Shown piece by piece: positions 1 through 7,468 of a stretch of 21,433 bases of DNA (within the stretch, counting starts at the first letter, position 1; the number at the start of each line of letters is the position of its first letter). Below the pieces are notes generated by a model. It did no database searches and was not told the origin of the DNA. It worked only from the letters and a program-made list of their open reading frames with translations. The DNA is taken from positions 1 through 21,433 of the forward strand of contig DIWG01000011.1 in the NCBI GenBank assembly GCA_002423465.1, in the 5' to 3' direction. The stretch comes from Syntrophaceae bacterium UBA6112 (GTDB lineage Bacteria; Desulfobacterota; Syntrophia; Syntrophales; UBA5619). The translations under genes were made by a program, and so were the position numbers.

Positions 1-8
1 TTATGTGG

Positions 9-464
9 CTACTGTTTCTTCACATCTCCGAAGGCATACTTGCTGATGAGATCTGCGATGTCCACCGGTGGTTGCGTCTCGGTAATGGTTCCACCTTGCT
101 TGAGAAGCTCTCCTGCGCCCCCCGGATCGATACTCAGATGCATGTCGCCGATCAGCCCCTCCGTCTTGATGGAGGCGATGGCGTCATCATAGATCTTGAT
201 GCCGTTGCAGATGCGCATCTCCACCACTGCCTTCTGGTTTTGCTGGTCCATGGCGAGATTCTCCACGCGCCCCACCTCGATGCCGGTGATGTAAACAAGG
301 CTGCCGGCCCTGAGGCCGGTGACCGATGAGAACCGGGCAACGAGAGGATAGGTGTCGTCGCCGAACAGGGAAACATGGCCGAGCTTAACCGTCATGTAGC
401 CAACACAGAAGAGCCCCAAAACGATGAATATGCCAACCGTGGTCTCCATGGTGTACTTCTTCAT
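9..464 (-). CDS. mlaD: MlaD-like MCE-domain lipid-binding protein
   Basis: Predicted periplasmic, membrane-anchored substrate-binding subunit of an Mla-type lipid transporter. The 151-residue product has one N-terminal membrane segment (about residues 8-28) followed by one MCE domain (about 38-118, with the typical LRAGSLVYITGIEVGRV stretch) and a short tail, the usual MlaD layout. I chose the ATG at 464 because GGAGG lies just upstream (GGAGGTAAGCAGATG) and because a longer open frame reaching 704 would only read mlaF in another frame. It starts 4 bp after the mlaF stop, so it is almost certainly translated in the mlaE-mlaF-mlaD order. In this family MlaD forms a hexameric ring on the MlaFE complex; that is family knowledge. 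The MlaC and MlaB partners are not in view and mlaC could lie beyond the left edge. Confidence 0.93.
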   Translation of the reverse strand: MKKYTMETTVGIFIVLGLFCVGYMTVKLGHVSLFGDDTYPLVARFSSVTGLRAGSLVYITGIEVGRVENLAMDQQNQKAVVEMRICNGIKIYDDAIASIKTEGLIGDMHLSIDPGGAGELLKQGGTITETQPPVDIADLISKYAFGDVKKQ

Positions 465-468
465 CTGC

Positions 469-1746
469 TTACCTCCGCCCGTCACACCGAAGCCGGGCAA
501 TTTCTTTTTGTTGAGATTTTGCCTCATCGACAACGGAATCGATGTGGGCAGCCGGTTGACCCTGGGCAATACCGGCCAGGACCCCAAAATCGATACAGTC
601 AGCCTGGGCCGATAATCTGGGCCGAGTGGGCTCCGGGGCCTTTGTCTGCCCGCGGATTTCAGCCCAGACATCATGAATGTCCCGTTCCTGAAAATTTTTG
701 ACAAAATCCTTGAGGATGCTCTCCGCTTCCGTCAAATCCGAATAGGGGAGTACTGTAACAAATTCATTGTTGCGGTGGCGCGTGGAAAACCCCCCTATGG
801 CGCCGAAGTGTTTATCGATATGGATTCCCAGACTCCGTATGGCCACCTGTGCCGCATCGTGGCCCGCAACCCGCCGGATCAGATCCAGATCGCCCAGCGA
901 AAAAACCGCGATGCAATAGGGCGCCCCACCGGCAGACTGCGTCAACTGGGCTTGATGCATCACCTTGAATTGCCGTTTGGAATAAAGACCAGTCAATTCA
1001 TTCTGCAGCCCTTCCAGGCTGCGAATGACCTCGTCCTTGAAAGGGTGGTCGAAAATCTCCAGCTCCTCAGGGGAGCCCTGGAAAACGATGGATCGATCGT
1101 AGAGGGCCAGGATGCGGTTCGAGATAAAATAGACATCCGGAATCTCATGGCTGACCAGGATCGCGGTAAACCCGAATTTCCTCTGATACTGGGCGATCAT
1201 CCCCAGGATGGCATTTTTCCGGACCGGGTCCTGGCCGGACGTAGGCTCATCAAACAGGACGATCTGAGGATCCGTCACCAACGCCCGCGCCAGGGCGGCC
1301 CGCTTTTGCATGCCGCCCGATATTTCCGAAGGGTATTTGTGCGCCGCATCTTCAAGTTCCGTCTGTTCGATTCTGGCCGTAACCCTTTTATCGATCTCAG
1401 TTTCAGTTAGGTTCGTCGTCTCCCGAAGGGGAAGGGCGATATTGTCGTAGACGGTCAGGGAATCGAAGAGGGCATTGTCTTGAAACATGTAGCTTATCTG
1501 AGCGAGTTTGGCGGCGCTTTCGCTTTTTTTCATCTCGCTCAGGGGTTTCCCCTTGAACAGGATGGTCCCTTCATCCGGTTTGAGCAGCCCGATGATATGC
1601 TTGAGGAGTACGCTCTTGCCGGAACCGCTCAGGCCGATAATGGTCGTAACCTGCCCTTCGTAGATCTGGAGGTTGACCCGTTCAAGGACGCTTCGGTCGC
1701 CGAAGCGCTTGGTGACGTCCTTGAACTCGATTAACGGGCTTTCCAT
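469..1746 (-). CDS. mlaF: MlaF-like ABC ATPase with C-terminal degenerate GGDEF-like domain
   Basis: Cytoplasmic ATPase of the MlaEFD transporter, 425 residues. The ABC core (about 5-245) shows Walker A GLSGSGKS at 38-45, signature EISGGMQKR at 141-149, Walker B IVLFDEPTSGQDP at 162-174 and the H-loop histidine at 200. MlaF proteins normally end near residue 260-270; this one continues for about 160 residues. The extension opens with NELTGLYSKRQF (249-260), which matches the DxLTGLxNRRxF entry of GGDEF domains, then AGHDAAQVAIRSL (294-306) and HRNNEFVTVLP (324-334) at the position of RxGGDEFxxLLP. The catalytic GGDEF is replaced by RNNEF, so cyclase activity is unlikely. The tail from about 370 is low in recognisable features. 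RBS GAGGAAAGCCCCATG supports the start. A regulatory role for the extra domain is inference. Confidence 0.93.
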   Translation of the reverse strand: MESPLIEFKDVTKRFGDRSVLERVNLQIYEGQVTTIIGLSGSGKSVLLKHIIGLLKPDEGTILFKGKPLSEMKKSESAAKLAQISYMFQDNALFDSLTVYDNIALPLRETTNLTETEIDKRVTARIEQTELEDAAHKYPSEISGGMQKRAALARALVTDPQIVLFDEPTSGQDPVRKNAILGMIAQYQRKFGFTAILVSHEIPDVYFISNRILALYDRSIVFQGSPEELEIFDHPFKDEVIRSLEGLQNELTGLYSKRQFKVMHQAQLTQSAGGAPYCIAVFSLGDLDLIRRVAGHDAAQVAIRSLGIHIDKHFGAIGGFSTRHRNNEFVTVLPYSDLTEAESILKDFVKNFQERDIHDVWAEIRGQTKAPEPTRPRLSAQADCIDFGVLAGIAQGQPAAHIDSVVDEAKSQQKEIARLRCDGRR

Positions 1747-1756
1747 GGGGCTTTCC

Positions 1757-2569
1757 TCAGATGAGCAGCGACGTCACAACATAGTCGGACACCAGGATCA
1801 GCACACAGGAGATCACAACGGCCGAGGTCGTGGAGAGCCCGACCGCCTTGGCGCCGTGGCTGTCCGATCGCATGTGCGCAAAATAGCCCTGGTAACAGGA
1901 GACCGTGGAGACGATCACGGCAAAAACAACCGCCTTGATCAAGCCGTCAGTGACATCTTTCATGTCCATGCTGGCCTGAACACGATACACATAGGTGCCG
2001 GCGTTCGCGCCCAGGAGCAATACGCCGGAGACGTACCCGCCGATAATGCCGACGAGGTCGAACAGGGTGGTGAGCAGGGGAAAGCTGATGATCGAAGCGA
2101 TAATTCTCGGGCTGATGAGATATCCGAGCGGGTCGATACGCATGGTGTCCAGGGCGTCGATCTGTTCGGAGATGCGTTGAATGCCGATCTCTGCGGTGAT
2201 GGCCGAACCGGCCCTGGCGGCAATCATGATCGCCGTGAGAACCGGTCCCAATTCCCGAACCAGGGTCAGGGCCACCAGGGCACCGAGAGCCCCTTGTGCG
2301 CCGAATTTAACCAGGGCATGGTACGATTGGAGACCCAGGACCATACCGGTGAACAGGCCAACAAGCATGATGATCATGGTGGTCCGCGCCCCTATGTAAT
2401 AGACTTGCTGTATGATCTTGATCAATTGTTTCGGTCGCAGGATCTTCAACACGGCCAAAAGTAGGAAAATCATCGACGCGCCCAGATGGCAGATCCACCG
2501 GATTGCTGCCCTGCCGACTACACCAAACGGCATCATCGATGATATCAAGAACGTTGGCTTACTTTTCAT
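1757..2569 (-). CDS. mlaE: MlaE-like ABC transporter permease
   Basis: Inner-membrane permease of the Mla-type retrograde or anterograde phospholipid transporter, 270 residues, the normal MlaE length. It has the family hallmarks: an N-terminal amphipathic region, hydrophobic segments around 28-45, 60-80, 95-115, 150-185 and 200-265, and the conserved LVRELGPVLTAIMIAARAGS stretch followed by AEIGIQRISEQIDALDTM. The start at 2569 is preceded by TTGAGGCGCTGATATG. mlaF follows after 10 bp, then mlaD after 4 bp, so the three are one transcription unit. The gene upstream (2597-2779) is 27 bp away and probably on the same transcript. Confidence 0.95.
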   Translation of the reverse strand: MKSKPTFLISSMMPFGVVGRAAIRWICHLGASMIFLLLAVLKILRPKQLIKIIQQVYYIGARTTMIIMLVGLFTGMVLGLQSYHALVKFGAQGALGALVALTLVRELGPVLTAIMIAARAGSAITAEIGIQRISEQIDALDTMRIDPLGYLISPRIIASIISFPLLTTLFDLVGIIGGYVSGVLLLGANAGTYVYRVQASMDMKDVTDGLIKAVVFAVIVSTVSCYQGYFAHMRSDSHGAKAVGLSTTSAVVISCVLILVSDYVVTSLLI

Positions 2570-2596
2570 ATCAGCGCCTCAAGATTCCATCACAGG

Positions 2597-2779
2597 TCAG
2601 TATGGTGTCCTCATTGTACGGCGATGGCACTGCCCGATTTTTTCAAGGAACAGTTTTTCCACCCCAAACAAACCGTTGCTATCGTGATCTTTGTAGATTC
2701 CAACCGTCACAATGTTTCCCGAATCAGGATCTTCTATCTTGACTTCGGTCACATAGGCTGCTTTCAGGTGCTTAGACAT
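2597..2779 (-). CDS. small protein of unknown function upstream of mlaE
   Basis: A 60-residue soluble-looking protein beginning MSKHLKAAYVTEVKIEDPDS and continuing through GNIVTVGIYKDHDSNGLFGV. I favour the ATG at 2779 because AGAGGA sits 8 bases upstream; an in-frame ATG at 2800 has no obvious ribosome site. There is no signal peptide, membrane helix or cysteine. The alternating hydrophobic pattern (YVTEVKIEDP, IVTVGIYKDH) suggests a small beta-sheet fold. I do not recognise the family with certainty. Its position between glgA and mlaE, on the same strand with short gaps, suggests co-transcription with one or both groups. Confidence 0.6.
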   Translation of the reverse strand: MSKHLKAAYVTEVKIEDPDSGNIVTVGIYKDHDSNGLFGVEKLFLEKIGQCHRRTMRTPY

Positions 2780-2805
2780 CGGAACAGTCCTCTTTTTCAT
2801 GGTGA

Positions 2806-2844
2806 ATCCGACGGATTATCCCGGGCCTTTGTGGGTTGAAGGCC
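2806..2844 (-). terminator. two small dyads between glgA and the 60-residue gene
   Basis: The 103-bp gap between glgA and the next gene contains a near-palindrome ATCCGACGGAT (2806-2816) and an inverted repeat GGCCTT/AAGGCC with a 9-base loop (2824-2844). No T-run follows on the minus strand, so a true terminator is doubtful; it may only be a processing or pausing site between the glycogen genes and the mla genes. Confidence 0.22.
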
Positions 2845-2882
2845 GGATGCCGGAGTCGGTATTTTCCCGCCATGCGGCCCCC

Positions 2883-4415
2883 TCAAGTCAGCGGTACGCC
2901 GCCGTTGAGTTTTTCATAAACGCCTATGTACCGATCGATCATTTTCTCCACGTCGTGTTTCACCCGGGTCTCTTTCATGATCCTTTTCAGTTGGCGTTCC
3001 CTGATTTCGGGAGGCCTTCGATGAAAACGAACGCTGTTCTCCAGGCCGTACCACAACCCGCCAGCGTCGTAATCCCTGAAGAGGAAGCCGTTCCCCTCAT
3101 CGCAAGCAAAACCGTCTTCCCGTAATCTAAGCTCGCTGATCTTGTCGTGGTATCCCCCCGTGTCCCGGTTTGTTGCCGTGGCGCCGTAAAGATTCCCGAT
3201 CTGATCGATCTGGCCACACGGCTCATATAAAGATGCGCCGAAGACATCGCTGGCCGCGGCGTATCCCAAAAGCGAGAGACTCTCGTTGAAGTGTTGATAG
3301 GTTATCTTGCCTCCCGATGCGCAGGCGATCCTGCCCATGATCTCCTCGTGGGATCGGTCACCGCTGATTCCATCCGCGACAATGGCGATCTGAACGTCGT
3401 CTTGTTCGATGACAAATCTGAAGGCGATATCTTCGAGAAGCTCTATTCCCTTTTGGGCAGGATCGAGTCTGGATGGCCAGTAGAGAAGTATCGCCTCCGG
3501 GTTCACCATCAATCCGGTCCTTCTTTGAAACTCGACACGGCTTCTTTTTTTTGCGGCGAGGACCTCGTCTTCAGGTCCGTATGGCTGGACCAGATGCGGG
3601 CAATGCTCGGGATAGATCCTTTTTGACGGCGCATTCATGATGGAAAGGGTGGATCCTTGATCATATTTCTCCTTGACCTCCTGACGGACACTGTACGAAA
3701 TGATCGGTCTGTCCAGAAAATGGTCTTCAATGACCTCATGAAGAAATTGCTCTCCCACAAAGTTGATCAGGGAAGCATTTTTTATGGCCGATGCCTCGCA
3801 ATCAATACATGTTTTCCCATTGTCCTGTGAAAAATAGAGGTAGGGCGAAAGCTCTTCGACGTTGACGCCGGCGTACATTTCAACGGGCGTATGGCCGGTG
3901 TGGACATTGTGAACCGTATGGAGGATGGGCCAGTTCCTCGATTTTGCATAAGCCGTAATGGCCCCGCCGGCCATCCAGTCGTGGCTGTGAATGATCAGCC
4001 GGCCTTCATGCTTTGCGCAGATTGTCGTGATCACATGATTGATGATCTGCCTTTGGAACTCCACGGCATTGAGGAGGGCATTTCCCCCGTAAGCGCTCTG
4101 CAGGTTGTCAAAAATGGAAGAGTTGATCAGGTGTATCCGGGCAGGATCGGTCCTGTCGCGGAAATCGTGCCACTGGTTTTTATCCATGCCACCTTCTTTC
4201 TGGAAAAGTCTTTTCAGATCGAGGGTCGCGAGATGGCATTCAATCCCCTTTTCCGCAAGCCCTTCACAGAGAGCGGCCACGACTTCGCCAAGCCCTCCAC
4301 TCTTGCCCGAGATGTAGCATCCCAGGGCGCCCATGTTCTCGGGCAACCGATCCGTTTCGGGTGCGATTTGGAGGATGGGCGTCTTTGCGGTTCTTTTCAA
4401 TATCTCGACCGACAT
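2883..4415 (-). CDS. glgA: glycogen/starch synthase, GT5 family
   Basis: Predicted cytoplasmic glucan synthase that transfers glucose from ADP- or UDP-glucose to the non-reducing end of an alpha-1,4-glucan. From the ATG at 4415 it is 510 residues. The N-terminal Rossmann half has the nucleotide-sugar motif GKSGGLGEVVAAL (KxGGL type) and IIHSHDWMAGG; the C-terminal half has LLYWPSRLDPAQKGIELL and YEPCGQIDQIGNLYGA followed by DTGGYHD, matching the EPCG...TGG active-site region of GT5. The start at 4415 is preceded by AAGGA at 8 bases; an in-frame GTG at 4442 has a weaker context. It lies 28 bp after the SAP-like gene and downstream of the phosphorylase, a glycogen synthesis and breakdown pair. 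Sugar-nucleotide preference cannot be told from sequence by eye. Confidence 0.92.
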   Translation of the reverse strand: MSVEILKRTAKTPILQIAPETDRLPENMGALGCYISGKSGGLGEVVAALCEGLAEKGIECHLATLDLKRLFQKEGGMDKNQWHDFRDRTDPARIHLINSSIFDNLQSAYGGNALLNAVEFQRQIINHVITTICAKHEGRLIIHSHDWMAGGAITAYAKSRNWPILHTVHNVHTGHTPVEMYAGVNVEELSPYLYFSQDNGKTCIDCEASAIKNASLINFVGEQFLHEVIEDHFLDRPIISYSVRQEVKEKYDQGSTLSIMNAPSKRIYPEHCPHLVQPYGPEDEVLAAKKRSRVEFQRRTGLMVNPEAILLYWPSRLDPAQKGIELLEDIAFRFVIEQDDVQIAIVADGISGDRSHEEIMGRIACASGGKITYQHFNESLSLLGYAAASDVFGASLYEPCGQIDQIGNLYGATATNRDTGGYHDKISELRLREDGFACDEGNGFLFRDYDAGGLWYGLENSVRFHRRPPEIRERQLKRIMKETRVKHDVEKMIDRYIGVYEKLNGGVPLT

Positions 4416-4443
4416 GGGACAATCCTTATATTTACGATACACA

Positions 4444-4629
4444 TCACTTTTTGCAGCTCAGGCAATCGGCCTTCCACAGGCAGTCGTTTTCGCATGTTTC
4501 TTTTGTCCCGAAACACGGTGCATTCCCTTCTTTGACCTGAATATCCCGGATGACGTCCTTCTTGGAACGACCTATTTTCGCGTTGACACTCCAGTACGCT
4601 GCTATTTTCCGGATCTCCTGTATCTTCAT
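4444..4629 (-). CDS. small SAP/HeH-like protein with Cys-rich tail
   Basis: A 61-residue protein. The first half, MKIQEIRKIAAYW...IGRSKKDVIRDIQVKEG, has the two-helix pattern of SAP/HeH/Rho-N motifs (a K-x-x-E-I-R helix, a turn, then K-K-x-x-x-I-R-x-I-Q). The second half, PCFGTKETCENDCLWKADCL plus a final SCKK, holds five cysteines that could bind a metal. I recall similar short proteins with the PCFGT and CLWxxDC pattern in Desulfobacterota, from memory only. Translation start is well supported by GGAGG seven bases before the ATG (AAGGAGGACTCGTCATG). It sits between glgP (65 bp upstream) and glgA (28 bp downstream), so it is probably co-expressed with them. Function unknown; nucleic-acid or protein binding is a guess from the fold class. 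Confidence 0.78.
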   Translation of the reverse strand: MKIQEIRKIAAYWSVNAKIGRSKKDVIRDIQVKEGNAPCFGTKETCENDCLWKADCLSCKK

Positions 4630-4694
4630 GACGAGTCCTCCTTCGATTCAATAATCCCGCTCCTTGTGCCGGCGCAGTTCATTATCCCGCGCGT

Positions 4695-6479
4695 CTATAA
4701 AAAATAGGCATTCAGGACATATTGCTGGACCATCCGATGGGTATTAAAGAACGATCCGTTGATTGCAATGCAGTGCAGCATGACGTCGATGAATCGATCA
4801 CGGTCGTGGTAAAAAAGCGGAATGATCACCCGTTCCAGTTTATTGTAGAGGGACAGGGCGTCGCCTGATCTGTCCCCACTTTGTTTACCCCCGTCTCCAT
4901 TGCCCCCGATCGACCACCCCGTCAATCCTTCGATGCACCCCTCAATCCACCAACCATCCAGGACGCTCAAACTCGGCACACCGTTCAGGGCGGCCTTCAT
5001 CCCGCTCGTCCCCGACGCCTCGAGGGGCGGCAGGGGGGTATTCAGCCACACATCAACCCCGGAGGTGATCATCTTCCCCAGGTCGATATCGTAATTCTCA
5101 AGGTAGGCAATCTTAATCTCTTTTTTGAGAACGTCCCTGGCCTGATAAATCCGCTGGATGAGTTCCTTGCCGCTCCAGTCGTTGGGATGCGCCTTTCCGG
5201 CGTAGATCATCTGGATATGACCGGATTTTGTGCATATGTTTCTCAGTCTCTCGATATCGGTGAAAAAGAGGTCACCCCTTTTGTATGAGGCTGATCGCCT
5301 GGCGAACCCGATCGTCAGGACGTCCACGCCCATGCCGAGATTGCTTTCCCGGTTTACATGCTCGATCAATTTTTTCTTCTGTTCCGCGTGGGCGTCCCAT
5401 ATCATTGCTCTGGGGATGCTCAATGCATAGCGAAGGTTGAAATTGTCGTTTCGCCAACCCGGGATGAATTCGTCGTAAAGCCTCTGGAAGGAAGCCCCCG
5501 CCCAAGTGGCCGCATGCACCCCGTTGGTAATGGAACTGATGTCGTATCCGGCAAACATCAGTTTCGAGATTTCGCCGTGTTTTTTGGCAACGCCATTGAC
5601 ATAGTGGCTCATATTGAGGGCAAGGCGGGTCATGTTCAGATTGGTTTCGGAAGCGTTGTTGATATCCCCGTGCACGTTGATGAATCCGAACACGCGCGTC
5701 GCCAGGTCCAGGAGGAAAGGATCCTGCAGATCCCAAAAGCCCTCCCTTGACCCAAACACGCGCCTGACCAACTCTATCGGGAATTGGTCATGGCCGGCGG
5801 GGACGGCGGTGTGGGTGGTGAAGATGCATTTTTGCCTGACCTCTTCGATATCGCTTCTGGAGACGGCTGTTCTTCCGTTTTGCTGAATCTCTTCATCCAA
5901 AAGTTCCATGGAGAGCAATGCCGCGTGTCCTTCATTCATGTGAAAACGCTTGATTTGGCCATATCCGAGGGCGCGGAGGATCCGGACGCCTCCTATCCCG
6001 AGAATGGCTTCCTGGCAGAGCCGGTAGTGCTGGTCTCCTCCATAAAGAAAATCGGTCAGCGTTCTGTCCCATTCCGAGTTTTCGGGCAGATTCGTATCCA
6101 GAAAATAGACGGGCACTGTGAAGCCGGCGACACCTTTGACTTCGAATTTCCAGGGACGAATCACGACGGTCCGCCCCTCAATCGTAACGGCAGCCCTTTC
6201 CGGCATCTCCTGCATAAAATCATCGACGACCCATTCAACCGGTTCTTCCGTCTGCCGCCCGTCGGCGCCGATCCGCTGGTAGAAATAACCTTTGCGATGA
6301 AGGAGGGTCAACGCGACCATCGGAAGGTTAAGATCGGCCGCTGAGCGGATCGTATCACCGGCCAGTACACCCAGGCCTCCGCTGAATGTCGGCATCTCCG
6401 CGTCAATGCCTATTTCCATGGAGAAATAAGCGATGACCCGTTCGGCGTTTGAAATGTCTTTACGCTCTTTACACAACAT
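4695..6479 (-). CDS. glgP: alpha-glucan (glycogen/maltodextrin) phosphorylase, GT35 short type
   Basis: Predicted PLP-dependent phosphorylase releasing glucose-1-phosphate from alpha-1,4-glucan. From the ATG at 6479 it is 594 residues, typical of the short archaeal/bacterial alpha-glucan phosphorylases rather than the 800-residue enzymes. Recognisable pieces: YFSMEIGIDAEMPTFSGGLG at the N-terminus, RFHMNEGHAAL, FTTHTAVPAGHD, SITNGVHAATW, and the cofactor loop LEASGTSGMKAALNGVPSLS with the PLP lysine at about 495. The start at 6479 has AAGAAGGGAG upstream; a GTG 24 bases earlier is less likely. That ribosome site lies at the edge of a duplicated piece of the efflux gene (see 6496-6753). Two fragments of this same gene recur at 6627-6753 and 8699-8790. 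It heads the run of glycogen and mla genes. Confidence 0.93.
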   Translation of the reverse strand: MLCKERKDISNAERVIAYFSMEIGIDAEMPTFSGGLGVLAGDTIRSAADLNLPMVALTLLHRKGYFYQRIGADGRQTEEPVEWVVDDFMQEMPERAAVTIEGRTVVIRPWKFEVKGVAGFTVPVYFLDTNLPENSEWDRTLTDFLYGGDQHYRLCQEAILGIGGVRILRALGYGQIKRFHMNEGHAALLSMELLDEEIQQNGRTAVSRSDIEEVRQKCIFTTHTAVPAGHDQFPIELVRRVFGSREGFWDLQDPFLLDLATRVFGFINVHGDINNASETNLNMTRLALNMSHYVNGVAKKHGEISKLMFAGYDISSITNGVHAATWAGASFQRLYDEFIPGWRNDNFNLRYALSIPRAMIWDAHAEQKKKLIEHVNRESNLGMGVDVLTIGFARRSASYKRGDLFFTDIERLRNICTKSGHIQMIYAGKAHPNDWSGKELIQRIYQARDVLKKEIKIAYLENYDIDLGKMITSGVDVWLNTPLPPLEASGTSGMKAALNGVPSLSVLDGWWIEGCIEGLTGWSIGGNGDGGKQSGDRSGDALSLYNKLERVIIPLFYHDRDRFIDVMLHCIAINGSFFNTHRMVQQYVLNAYFL

Positions 6480-6495
6480 TGACGAATCTCCCTTC

Positions 6496-6753
6496 TTACG
6501 CACCCCCGCCCAGAACGTTATAGCGCGTCACCTGATTGACGAGGCGGACCAGGTGAAACACGATCAGTCCCCGTTGTGCCGCATATGCCGCATAGAGGGA
6601 ACGTTGCGCGTCGAGGACGCCCAGGTAGCGGATCGTATCGCCCGCCAGTACGCCCAAGTCTCCACTGTATTCCGACATCTCCGCGTCAATGCCTGTTTCC
6701 ATGGAAAAATTCGCGAGGTAACAGAGGTAACAATAAGCGAGGTCCCGTTCCAT
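6496..6753 (-). pseudogene. in-frame chimera: phosphorylase 5' fragment joined to efflux outer-membrane gene 3' fragment
   Basis: An open frame of 85 codons made of two partial duplicates. The first part (6627-6753) repeats the glgP 5' region at about 6344-6442: NFSMETGIDAEMSEYSGDLG then VLAGDTIR. The second part (6491-6629) repeats the last 40 or so codons of the outer membrane factor at 9544-9675: YLGVLDAQRSLYAA...QRGLIVFHLVRLVNQVT...YNVLGGGA and stop. The join, at a shared AGC, keeps the frame. Differences from the sources include about 10 substitutions, a 9-bp tandem duplication (GCCGCATAT) and a roughly 24-bp insertion (CYLCYLAN), so it is not a fresh or assembly-made copy. There is no clear ribosome site and it overlaps the HD-GYP gene. 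I treat it as a gene relic. Its stop lies 16 bp before glgP. Confidence 0.8.
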
Positions 6754-7468
6754 ATTTCGGTTTTGCCGCGACAGGGCCAGGCTCTTCCGGTTTTACCTTG
6801 TACCAGGCGGCGCACATCTTGTATCCTTTCTCATGGATGAGCCTCTGACAGGCGCCGACAGCATCCGGGTCGTACAGGGAACCGCTGTGACTGGAGATGA
6901 TCGCCAGCGCCTGGTTCATGGGCAGGGCGTTTCTGTAACTCCGGTGGACAGTCAAATCCTCAATGGCGTCCGCAACGGCCAGGACCCTGGCCTCAATGAG
7001 AATGTCCGCCCCCTTGATCCCCTGCGGGAATCCGGAGCCGTCAAAACGCTCGCGATGCTGGCGAACGATGTCGGCAATCGGCCAGGGGAATTCGATCTTC
7101 TTCAGGGCGTCATGTCCGGCTTGGGGGTAGCCTTGATACAGGGTCAATTCGACTCCTTCCAGCCGGTTGGTATCGTGAAGAAATTCGATGGGAACATTGA
7201 TCAGGCCGATATCATAAACGGCCGCCGCCAGCTCAATCCCCTGCACCTGAAAAAGGGTCAGTCCCATCTCCCGGGCGATTGCAGACGCCAATGCCGCTAC
7301 ACGCTGATGGTGACCGGGGGGATAGGAACCCCTCCCCTCTATCGTTTCAGAGAGGACCTCAATTGTCCCCTTCAAATTTCTCTCCAGCTTGGCGTGGCTT
7401 TCCTGGAGACTTTCCTCCGCCTTCTCGCGCATGGTTATTTCCTCCTCCAGTGCCCGGTTGCATCTCAT
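6686..7468 (-). pseudogene. HD-GYP domain gene, truncated at both ends, with substituted catalytic residues
   Basis: A 260-codon open frame. It starts inside a coiled-coil linker (RALEEEITMREKAEESLQES) of the type that normally joins a PAS or other sensor domain to an HD-GYP domain; the sensor part is missing. The HD-GYP domain spans about 35-225, but the expected metal ligands are changed: HDIGK is YDIGL (AAAVYDIGLINVP), the HPxxG histidine is tyrosine (YPQAG), and HHExxDGxGYP is QHRERFDGSGFP. Cyclic-di-GMP hydrolysis is therefore unlikely. The last 23 or so residues (after VAAKP) are read from the duplicated glgP fragment in another frame, so the native end is lost. The 5' end overlaps the BON gene by 110 bp in a different frame. 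Whether it is still translated is uncertain; it could act as a ligand-binding remnant. Confidence 0.72.

Noticed and set aside
469..704. Longer start for mlaD inside mlaF (231 residues).
   Set aside because: The extra residues are an out-of-frame reading of the mlaF end; the ATG at 464 has an excellent ribosome site and gives the normal MlaD length.
1673..2464. A 263-codon plus-strand frame opposite mlaE and the start of mlaF.
   Set aside because: Highly charged composition (many Asp, Gly, His, Arg) typical of antisense reading; mlaE is clear on the minus strand.
6496..6753. Assembly error as the cause of the chimeric frame.
   Set aside because: The pieces differ from their sources by about 10 substitutions plus small insertions, more than expected from misjoined reads of the same sequences; it cannot be excluded fully without reads.
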